From NCBI GenBank assembly GCA_022567655.1, contig JADFGO010000003.1, positions 1-50,651 of the forward strand: DNA of 50,651 bases, read 5' to 3'. Origin of the DNA: Candidatus Neomarinimicrobiota bacterium (GTDB lineage Bacteria > Fidelibacterota > SORT01). Shown one piece after another: positions 44,290-50,651 of this stretch. The notes under the pieces are model-generated. The model was given only the letters and a program-made list of their open reading frames with translations. It was not told where the DNA came from and did not search any database. The stretch's first letter is position 1. Each line of letters opens with the position of its first letter. Both the position numbers and the translations under genes were made by a program.

Positions 44290-44898
44290 TTATTTCGTAA
44301 CTTTATAAATATTCTGGTATTCTTTAAATCCGCTAATTTTAGTAGGCCAGGGTCCTTTAATTTGCTCTACCTCGGCGTAGGATAAAGATTTCCCCGACTT
44401 CTCATACTCTTCTTTGACCTTTTCGACAAACGCAAAATTCATCATAATTTCCTGACTCTCCGCTAAGGAAGCGAGGCGGGCTGTAAGGTCAATGTCTTTG
44501 CCGTATATATCTATGGAATCGGGTACGAAAGTTATGTCATATGCTTCCGAGCAAAACGTGGCGCCTATCTTAACCTCTTTGAGGTTGGGCTCGTCGCTCG
44601 ATATTATATTCCAAAGAGCATGGAACAGCGTAATGGGAGTTTCATCTTCCATTTTTCCTTCCGGGATAAAGAACATAAGCGCATCGCCCAGACTCTTGAT
44701 AGGATTGAATTTCATGAAGAGATTTCCCATAATGTTCGCGAATGTGTTGTAGATAAAAACAATCCATTTGGACAGATCGATATCCTTTAGCTCGGTTGAG
44801 CCCGCGATGTCTATGATGAAGCAATAGCCTCTCATCGGTTTAAGTTGAAGAACTTTCTGGGGCAGGTCTTTGTCGTATGGATTTATAAACAGGCTCAT
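44290..44898 (-). CDS. Class III nucleotidyl cyclase-like protein
   Basis: A 202-residue protein with only a class III cyclase fold. The first metal Asp is D30 in FIIDIAGSTELKD, and K68/D72 lie in IKSLGDALMFF. In the DIDLTARL block the transition-state Asn is replaced by Asp (D137) while R141 is kept, and the position that is usually Asp for adenine selection is Lys (K134). It may make a nucleotide other than cAMP or be inactive. No sensor domain is attached. With the CNBD protein 2 kb away and the PycTM-like protein 16 kb away, a shared nucleotide signal is possible but unproved. Confidence 0.82.
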   Translation of the reverse strand: MSLFINPYDKDLPQKVLQLKPMRGYCFIIDIAGSTELKDIDLSKWIVFIYNTFANIMGNLFMKFNPIKSLGDALMFFIPEGKMEDETPITLFHALWNIISSDEPNLKEVKIGATFCSEAYDITFVPDSIDIYGKDIDLTARLASLAESQEIMMNFAFVEKVKEEYEKSGKSLSYAEVEQIKGPWPTKISGFKEYQNIYKVTK

Positions 44899-45042
44899 AA
44901 TCAGATACTGTTAAATTAACCTATGACAGATTAAAAAGAAAGATATTGTCTACTGTGAACGCAAGAGGATTTACGAAAAATCAGAAACAATCCGCTGGTT
45001 TTAAAATGGAAATCAGTCGCTTGAATTCAGACGTGAGATGTT

Positions 45043-46527
45043 TCAGAGAGAGGTTTCTGAGGACCTTTCAATTTTCAGCTTCTTGGCGTCCGTGATCAAT
45101 TTGTACAGATCATCTTCGGAAAACGGTTTTTGGAGTGTGAAGTCAACTCCGTTTTCCCGAATTTTTTCCGCATCTAAGTTCAATGCCCACCCTGTCAGGA
45201 GAACTACGGAGACTGCGCTGTTCATTTTTTTTATTCGTTCGGCTACCTCCCAACCGCTCATCTCGGGCATACCGAGGTCTGTTATGACAACGTCAAAGTT
45301 TGATTTATTAAAGAGTTCAAGCCCGTTTACCGTTGAAGAGCTGGTTGTTACAACATGACCTTGATCCTCAAGCAGCTCCTTCAGCATATCAAGAATATAT
45401 TCTTCATCATCTATGATAAGTATTCTGCTTTTCTCTTCATGCTCGTATTTATCTATTTCGTCTCCTTTCTCTGTTGCCGCCGCAGCGCGTAATGTGATTG
45501 CAATGGTTGAGCCTTTACCTATTTTACTCGTTGTTTCCAGGTTTCCTTTGTGCCGTTTGATAACGCCGTACACTTCACTCATGCCGAGACCGGTTCCCTT
45601 GACCCCTTTGGTTGAAAAGAACGGGTCATAAATTCTTTCTATGGTATCATCCGTCATACCGATACCGGTGTCCTTAAAAGTAATTACGATTTTATCCCCA
45701 TCCTCGTGAGCGCTGATGGTGAGTACGCCTCCTTCAGGCATTGCGTCCACGGCATTGAAGATCAAATTCGTAAAGGCACCTTTAAGGTCCGAAGGGTCTC
45801 CGAGTGCGTGCAATCCATAATCCATTTCGACTACAGGTTCGATGATGACACCCTGCATTTCTGCGTTCTCTCTCCATTTCGGTCTCGTCAGAGCCAAGAC
45901 TTCTTCGATTATCTCTTTTATGTCTATGGAAACGAACTGCTCATCAGTCCGTAAACGGGCAAAGTCCTGCATCCTTTTGACGGTGGCGGCGCCGTCGTGT
46001 GCGGCGGTTTCGATCATATCGAGGTTTTTAAGAATTCCGGCATCCTCTGTCTGCCTTTTAATCAATTGAACCCTGCCCAGCACTCCCGTAAGGACGTTGT
46101 TAAAGTCATGTGCTACTCCTGAACTAATTTGTCCCAACGCTGCCAATTTTTTTGCCTGAGCGTACTTCTCTTCTATTTCTCTCGATTTCGTCAAATTCTT
46201 GCTCATAAGGACAAATCCATCGAGATCGCCGTTTTCATTTACGATGGGATACGCTCTCTCCTCAAAGTATTCTTCGAACCGGTCATCAAAAGTTTCGATA
46301 GGGATTATCGTATCGCTTTCGAGCGAAGGCAAGAGCGGGCAGTCAGCACACTTTTCGTCCTTGCCGCGAAAACTGCTGTAGCAGTGTGAGCCGACTAAAC
46401 TTTTACCCTGTCCCAGAACAATATCCGCAGGTTTATTCGAATATATGATATTAAAATCCTTATCACACAAAGCAATAAACTCTGTGATATTGTCGAAAAT
46501 AGTCTTTAGGTATTCCTCCACTCCCAT
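45043..46527 (-). CDS. PAS hybrid histidine kinase with C-terminal receiver
   Basis: A 494-residue cytoplasmic sensor kinase. Residues 1-115 form a PAS domain with a cysteine motif, GSHCYSSFRGKDEKCADCPL, of the C-x9-C-x2-C type that may sense redox or bind metal. The HisKA helix has the phosphorylated His in SSGVAHDFNNVLTGV, and the ATPase has N-box LIFNAVDAMPEGG, G1 DTGIGM and G2 GTGLGMSEVYG. Residues 370-490 are a receiver with Asp in VVITDLGMPEMSGW. It is in the same strand as the TPR gene upstream, separated by a terminator-like hairpin. AGGAG lies only two nt before the ATG. Confidence 0.95.
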   Translation of the reverse strand: MGVEEYLKTIFDNITEFIALCDKDFNIIYSNKPADIVLGQGKSLVGSHCYSSFRGKDEKCADCPLLPSLESDTIIPIETFDDRFEEYFEERAYPIVNENGDLDGFVLMSKNLTKSREIEEKYAQAKKLAALGQISSGVAHDFNNVLTGVLGRVQLIKRQTEDAGILKNLDMIETAAHDGAATVKRMQDFARLRTDEQFVSIDIKEIIEEVLALTRPKWRENAEMQGVIIEPVVEMDYGLHALGDPSDLKGAFTNLIFNAVDAMPEGGVLTISAHEDGDKIVITFKDTGIGMTDDTIERIYDPFFSTKGVKGTGLGMSEVYGVIKRHKGNLETTSKIGKGSTIAITLRAAAATEKGDEIDKYEHEEKSRILIIDDEEYILDMLKELLEDQGHVVTTSSSTVNGLELFNKSNFDVVITDLGMPEMSGWEVAERIKKMNSAVSVVLLTGWALNLDAEKIRENGVDFTLQKPFSEDDLYKLITDAKKLKIERSSETSL

Positions 46528-46586
46528 GTCTCCTAAAGTAACTCCAACGAGCGATAAATTCAGCTCAATATTTTCTGTTAGATAAA

Positions 46587-46626
46587 CTTTCGGGCTGAAG
46601 ATTATTCCGGTTCTTCAGCCCGAAAG
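46587..46626. terminator. Long stem-loop between TPR and kinase genes
   Basis: Arms 46587-46601 (CTTTCGGGCTGAAGA) and 46612-46626 pair perfectly over 15 bp with a 10-nt loop. It lies 50 nt after the TPR stop on the minus strand. On that strand the following tract is TTTATCT, on the plus strand GATATTTTTAAG, so it could end transcription from either side but best stops the TPR transcript before the kinase gene. Confidence 0.7.
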
Positions 46627-46675
46627 ATATTTTTAAGCGCTACAAATAAGTAAATGAAGCCCCTTTACAACCACG

Positions 46676-47944
46676 TTAAGCAGTATAGGCTGCTAACATC
46701 TCCTTTGCTTCAGTCACTTTCACATCCGCGTTGATCTTTTTGAAACATGCGATAGCGGATTCTGCGCTTTCCCTTGCCTTATCGGTTTCTCCGCCTTTCA
46801 CTCCGTAAAGCTTGGCAATTTCAACCATCGTTTCACCGAGGTTCAGCGGATTATCGTATTCTTCGTTTATCCGTTTGCTATTCTTGAGATACGAAAGTGC
46901 GGTGTCATATCTCCTATTCTCGCGATTTATTATGCCGAATACCTTATAAACTTCGGCAACGCTGAGACGGTCTCCCAGCTCTGAGAATATTCTGAAAGCG
47001 GTTGTCGCCAATGCAGTACTGGCAGCCCAATCGCCTGTTTTGCAGTAAAGCTCAGCCTCTCCAAGATAAGACAACCCTTTCTTATAAGGGTCTTCCGCAC
47101 TAATGGAGAACTTAATGCTTTTCTGGAACTGTTCCAGAGCCTTCTCATACTCACCGCGTGCCTTATATATGATCGCTATATTAAGGTACAGGTAAGCTCT
47201 TTCAGCATCGTCTCGTTTTCTACCTATCAACGATAAGGACTCTTTATAACAATTCATTGCCTTATCCCAGATCCCTTGCATGCTGTAAACATTCCCGAGA
47301 TTATAGTTGATTTTAGCTTTGATAGCAGTCGACAAATCGTCTGCTTTGGTTCTACTGGCTATACTCTTTGCCTCGCGCAAAAGCTTCTCACCCTTGACTA
47401 TTTCACCTTGTCTAACCAGGGTTGAACCCATAGAGCTCTTTACATTTGCCATTCCGTTTTTATCACCCGATTCGGTGAATAGGTCGAGACCCTTTTTATA
47501 ATGCCTGAGCGTAGTTACCCAGTTGTTCCTATAAAAAGAGATGTCTCCAAGTCGCTGATGTGACTTAGCCAGAAGAAGCTCTGTCGCAAATTTCTTCAGT
47601 TTAGTTACAACCATATGCAGAAGCCGTTGTGCCTTCTCCATTTCGCTAAAACCGATGGAAATCTCCGCCACTTCGAATAAGAACTCGACATATTCTTCTT
47701 CCGTCAAGTATTCAACAGCGTTCAGAACAATCGTATCGAAATCTATCACTCTGAAGATCTCTTGTTTCTCCGCGGAAATCAAGGCTTCAGGCGGCAGCTT
47801 TCGCCAGTTGTTCTTCAGCAGTCTTTCCCTTTCAGTCCTGAGCGATCTCATCTTGTTGGCAAAAGATCTTCCACAACGATTATTTGCCAATCCAGAGATT
47901 TTCTCGAGGAATGCCTGAAGGGTTTTTCCAATTTTAGTTTCCAT
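46676..47944 (-). CDS. TPR-repeat protein
   Basis: A 422-residue soluble, all-helical protein made mostly of tetratricopeptide repeats from about residue 125 onward: SHQRLGDISFYRNNWVTTLR, NLGNVYSMQGIWDKAMNCYK, NIAIIYKARGEYEKALEQFQ, YLGEAELYCKTGDWAAST, VFGIINRENRRYDTALSYLK. The N-terminal 120 residues are helical and Leu/Lys-rich, without a signal peptide. No enzymatic domain is present; it probably binds a protein partner. It follows the lipoprotein gene by 63 nt on the same strand. GAGG lies seven nt before the ATG. Confidence 0.88.
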   Translation of the reverse strand: METKIGKTLQAFLEKISGLANNRCGRSFANKMRSLRTERERLLKNNWRKLPPEALISAEKQEIFRVIDFDTIVLNAVEYLTEEEYVEFLFEVAEISIGFSEMEKAQRLLHMVVTKLKKFATELLLAKSHQRLGDISFYRNNWVTTLRHYKKGLDLFTESGDKNGMANVKSSMGSTLVRQGEIVKGEKLLREAKSIASRTKADDLSTAIKAKINYNLGNVYSMQGIWDKAMNCYKESLSLIGRKRDDAERAYLYLNIAIIYKARGEYEKALEQFQKSIKFSISAEDPYKKGLSYLGEAELYCKTGDWAASTALATTAFRIFSELGDRLSVAEVYKVFGIINRENRRYDTALSYLKNSKRINEEYDNPLNLGETMVEIAKLYGVKGGETDKARESAESAIACFKKINADVKVTEAKEMLAAYTA

Positions 47945-48007
47945 GTCAGTCCCTCAAATTAATGTTTTTATTGATTAACCAATTCATTTTGAATAATCCC
48001 TGCAATA

Positions 48008-48610
48008 TCATAAGGACCATCCATACTGCGTGAAATGGTCAACTTGAACTGATACGGTCATGTCTGCTTCGTTTAGGACCGGATCCTGTGCCTCCACCCA
48101 AAGTCCGGTTGAACTGTCATACCAATATACTTTGAGTAAATTCGGATCGCCGGAGAATTCAAGTACGTCGTAAGAGAGTGTCAACGTGACGTTAAGCAGA
48201 AAGTTCATATTCGGTAAGAATTCTACTACCGGGATGCACTCTCCCTTAGAGTCAACGCACAGAACTTCGACCGATATCCAAGTATCCTCGCTTAAAGCTC
48301 TACGCGGTATGTCAACTTTATTCCCATACGTTTTGCCACCTCCTACAGTGCCGCCACGGTTTGCTCGAATCTTTTTTCGCTCGTAAGGTCTTTGAGCTTT
48401 TTTGTTCAGCACCTGAAGTTGACTTACTAATTCAGGTTTCCAGGAGACCAGATTTAACTGGTCAAATGGTACGCCCTGTTGTTCAGCAACTGCAATCTGG
48501 TTACTGTGTTCCTCTCCGGGTGCTGTGAGCATTTCGCCACTGCAACCCAGGAGGAATAACGCTCCTATAACCATAAGACTGATTATAGGAATCAGTTTCT
48601 TCCTTTTCAT
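48008..48610 (-). CDS. Lipoprotein with ZU5-like C-terminal domain
   Basis: A 200-residue lipoprotein: lipobox in ALFLLGCSGEM, then a flexible region, then about 115 residues of beta-rich sequence starting NRGGTVGGGKTYGNKVDIP and ending VQVDHFTQYGWSL. The GGTV...IPRRAL...ITV and the closing HFTQY pattern resembles ZU5-type domains in bacterial surface proteins, so this is tentative. The two Cys (VLCVDSKGEC) could form a disulfide. It is preceded by a sigma-54-like promoter and an AGGGTGA ribosome binding site. Confidence 0.8.
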   Translation of the reverse strand: MKRKKLIPIISLMVIGALFLLGCSGEMLTAPGEEHSNQIAVAEQQGVPFDQLNLVSWKPELVSQLQVLNKKAQRPYERKKIRANRGGTVGGGKTYGNKVDIPRRALSEDTWISVEVLCVDSKGECIPVVEFLPNMNFLLNVTLTLSYDVLEFSGDPNLLKVYWYDSSTGLWVEAQDPVLNEADMTVSVQVDHFTQYGWSL

Positions 48611-48698
48611 GGTATCACCCTATTTGTTTAGTGTTAGTCCAACATCCTTCTAAAACCTTAAATTAGAAATACGGCGCAAACAAGTTATGAACATCAAA

Positions 48699-48714
48699 GG
48701 CACAACATGTGCCA
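48699..48714 (-). promoter_or_regulatory. Sigma-54-like promoter before the lipoprotein gene
   Basis: Read on the minus strand the site is TGGCAC-ATGTT-GTGCC. The invariant GG (at -24) and GC (at -12) are ten nt apart, as sigma-54 requires, and TGGCAC is a perfect -24 box; the -12 box is GTGC instead of TTGC. It lies about 90 nt upstream of the lipoprotein ATG. The next gene upstream encodes a sigma-54 activator. The sequence is also a 5-bp inverted repeat (GGCAC/GTGCC), so a protein-binding operator is an alternative reading. The remaining 48715-48913 is AT-rich with no gene visible. Confidence 0.5.
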
Positions 48715-48913
48715 GATATCACATTTTCTAAAGTAATAACTATCTAAAGATGGGTCCCCACACGTAATATAGCTTTATTTTAAGCCAAAAGCACTAAAAA
48801 AATAAGATTTTATTTAAATTAAATCAGAGAGATAAGCGCAGATGTCGTACGCAAAATTAGGTTTAAATGAATTATATTAGGTTTATTTCAACCGGTTGAT
48901 ATAGCCCGGATGC

Positions 48914-50293
48914 TTACTTCAGGTTATGTTTTTTCATCCGGTATTTTATTTTTTCCCGTGAAATACCCAGCATTTGCGCTGCTCGAGTCTGATTTCCTTT
49001 TGCAGATTCGAGAGCTTTTTGTATAAAGGATTTTTCAATCTCGTCAAGCGATATTCCTTCTTCGGATATCTCGGTTTGCTGAGCCGTAAGCTGTGTAACA
49101 GTTTTGGCTGCTTCGGGATTTACCGCTGCATATATTATTCTAATGCTTTCAGTCGAGATATACTCTCCTTTTTCAAATAAAACTGCTCTTTCGATAACGT
49201 TCTTTAGCTCTCTGACGTTCCCGGGCCAGGAATATCTCATCATCAGACTTTTCACTTCAGGCAGCAACCCCCGGATATTTCTTTTGAACTCAGCATTGTA
49301 AACGCCGACGAAATGCTCTGCGAGCAGAATAATATCCTCATCTCTATCTCGAAGAGGAGGGAGCTCGACCATTGCAACGTTAAGTCTGTAATACAGATCC
49401 TGGCGGAATCTATCTTCAGAGACCAGCTTTTCAAGGTCACGGGATGTTGCGCTTATGATGCGAGTGTCGACAGATATTTGTTTGGTTCCCCCCACTCTTC
49501 GAAATACCTGTTCCTCTATTACTTTGAGAACTTTAGACTGTAAGCCTAAATTCATATCTCCGATTTCATCGAGGAAGAACGATCCCTCGTGAGATAATTC
49601 TACAAGCCCCTTTTTCCGTTCCTTAGCGTCGGTATATGCTCCTGCCTCATGTCCGAAGAGTTCCGCCTCCAACAGTGTTTCCTGAAAAGCGGAGCAGTTT
49701 ACTTCTATAAAGGGATTTTTAGAGCGATCACTGTTGTTATGGATAGCCCGCGCTACAAGTTCCTTTCCGGTTCCCGTTTCTCCCCGTATGAGGACGGTCG
49801 TTTTAGGGGAGTCCGCAACCTGACGGACAAATCTGAAAACGTTTTTTATCGCCTCGCTGGTACCGATAATCTCTCCAAAGCCAAGTCTTGTCTGTTCCTC
49901 TTTATGCAGATAAGCCAGATGTTCATCCATTTTTCCGGCGGATTCCGCCTTATGCACAATGATAGAAATTTCTTCCATGTCAAACGGTTTTTTTATATAG
50001 TCACGAGCTCCGAGTTTTATAGCTTTGACGGCTGAGGAAATATCGGCATGACCTGTAATAATCACTACCTGTATGGATTGTGACTCGTTTTTGACTTTTT
50101 CAAGTAGATTAAGCCCGTCGATACCGGGCAACCGGAGATCGATCAGCATTAGGTCGGGAACTTCGTTGCTTATCCGGGAAAGAGCATCCTCACCGCTCGA
50201 GAAGGTTTCAACCTCATGTCCTTCCATTTGAAGGAATTCCTGAAGATTCGCACGTATGACGCTATCGTCGTCGACTACAAATATCGAAGCCAT
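48914..50293 (-). CDS. NtrC-family sigma-54 response regulator
   Basis: A 459-residue activator: receiver (1-120, Asp in LMLIDLRLPGIDG, Lys in IKKPFDME), AAA+ domain (about 140-375) with Walker A GETGTGKE and Walker B FFLDEIGD, and a Fis-type helix-turn-helix at the end (NQTRAAQMLGISREKIKYRM). The loop that contacts sigma-54, normally GAFTGA, is GAYTDA here at residues 218-223. It should activate promoters such as the one found before the lipoprotein gene just downstream. The kinase partner is not adjacent. RBS is weak. Confidence 0.95.
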   Translation of the reverse strand: MASIFVVDDDSVIRANLQEFLQMEGHEVETFSSGEDALSRISNEVPDLMLIDLRLPGIDGLNLLEKVKNESQSIQVVIITGHADISSAVKAIKLGARDYIKKPFDMEEISIIVHKAESAGKMDEHLAYLHKEEQTRLGFGEIIGTSEAIKNVFRFVRQVADSPKTTVLIRGETGTGKELVARAIHNNSDRSKNPFIEVNCSAFQETLLEAELFGHEAGAYTDAKERKKGLVELSHEGSFFLDEIGDMNLGLQSKVLKVIEEQVFRRVGGTKQISVDTRIISATSRDLEKLVSEDRFRQDLYYRLNVAMVELPPLRDRDEDIILLAEHFVGVYNAEFKRNIRGLLPEVKSLMMRYSWPGNVRELKNVIERAVLFEKGEYISTESIRIIYAAVNPEAAKTVTQLTAQQTEISEEGISLDEIEKSFIQKALESAKGNQTRAAQMLGISREKIKYRMKKHNLK

Positions 50294-50400
50294 TTTTTAT
50301 TATCCGGTTTTTATTCTGTTTGGTTGATAAGTATAATTGTTATGTGGTTCAAATGCAACAGCAAGATATCGGTTTATTGGTTGTTTTGCTTTGTATGAGG

Positions 50401-50651
50401 TCAGGTAGTGCGTTTTACGATAAGGAGAGTAACGTCATCATCGAAATGCTCATCACCTGAAAACTCTTTTAAAGAATCGAGTATGTTCTCAATAATTTCC
50501 TTGCTCTCATGTTCGAGATTATTCAAGAGAAGCTCGGTAAGATTTTTTTCAGCAAACTCGTTCTCCTTACTGTCAAAAGTTTCTGTTACTCCGTCGGAGT
50601 ACAAGACAAGAAGATCACCCGCATCGAGATCAACTGTTTCTTCACTATATT
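50401..50651 (-). CDS. SpoIIE/PP2C-type serine phosphatase, C-terminal part
   Basis: The last 83 residues of a protein that continues beyond the right edge of the window. VDLDAGDLLVLYSDGVTE has the metal-binding YSDG motif, and the end has FDDDVTLLIVKR with the DD(V/I)T motif, both of PPM phosphatases of the SpoIIE/RsbU group. These dephosphorylate anti-sigma antagonists or similar proteins, often with an upstream sensor or receiver domain that would lie outside. The stop is at 50401. It precedes the sigma-54 activator on the same strand by 107 nt. Confidence 0.88.
   Translation of the reverse strand, partial: YSEETVDLDAGDLLVLYSDGVTETFDSKENEFAEKNLTELLLNNLEHESKEIIENILDSLKEFSGDEHFDDDVTLLIVKRTT

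Noticed and set aside
28229-44898. PycTM-like gene and the class III cyclase as one Pycsar operon
   Set aside because: They are 16 kb apart on opposite strands with many unrelated genes between, so a direct operon link is not supported.
1-50651. CRISPR array to accompany the Cas6-like gene
   Set aside because: No run of equal-length direct repeats with spacers was found; the repeats at 57-852 and 30660-30860 are few, palindromic and unequally spaced.

Overview
The window reads as a chromosome segment of a free-living bacterium of the FCB (Fibrobacteres-Chlorobi-Bacteroidetes) neighbourhood, possibly a Marinimicrobia/SAR406-like lineage. The grounds are indirect: moderate GC judged by eye, a fossil C-terminal tail of the type secreted proteins carry in that superphylum (end at 3559), FCB-like gene families, and frequent TTG/GTG starts with GGAG-type ribosome binding sites. 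No rRNA, tRNA, insertion sequence, prophage or CRISPR array was seen.

Layout. 1-882 is gene-free and packed with inverted repeats and partly duplicated intergenic elements. 883-3310 (minus) holds a histidine phosphatase, an exported protein and a tandem UspA protein. 3868-27481 (plus) is one very long, tightly packed gene run, often with 4-nt ATGA overlaps: rho, a Cas6-like RAMP protein, an aminotransferase, rpmE, yqhQ/DUF1385, prfA, prmC, a UbiA prenyltransferase, dnaE, dtd, a B12-binding mutase subunit, a biotin-dependent carboxylase subunit, a huge acidic TPR protein, an M24 peptidase, a GT2 glycosyltransferase, an MrfA-type helicase, YIP1 and DUF2752 membrane proteins, an MrfB-type exonuclease and PlsC. 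It mixes translation termination, replication and repair, propionyl/methylmalonyl-CoA metabolism and envelope lipid synthesis.

27513-31526 is more accessory: a small Cys-containing protein, an unlisted 45-residue membrane peptide with a strong RBS, a PycTM-like three-helix membrane protein (Pycsar effector family) without an adjacent cyclase, an SDR, a Tat-exported LD-carboxypeptidase, a second hairpin-rich intergenic region, and a Cu/Zn-SOD lipoprotein. 31682-37245 holds a homodimeric pyruvate dehydrogenase E1 and then a sulfur-transfer cassette: PLP cysteine synthase, JAMM peptidase, and a fused ubiquitin-like/E1/rhodanese protein. This strongly suggests cysteine synthesis from a protein thiocarboxylate.

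37613-50651 is signalling-rich: two NTT/Tlc-type nucleotide transporter homologues (the second carrying a HEAT-like repeat region), a cyclic-nucleotide-binding-domain protein, a single-domain receiver, a lipoprotein phosphoesterase, a class III cyclase-like protein, a PAS hybrid kinase, a TPR protein, an exported lipoprotein behind a sigma-54-like promoter, an NtrC-type activator, and the tail of a SpoIIE-type phosphatase cut by the window edge.

Best candidates for something undescribed are the solitary Cas6-like protein downstream of rho, the PycTM-like gene with its small membrane-peptide neighbour, the ubiquitin-like/E1/rhodanese fusion with an internal diglycine beside its likely peptidase, and the transporter/HEAT/CNBD/receiver cluster.
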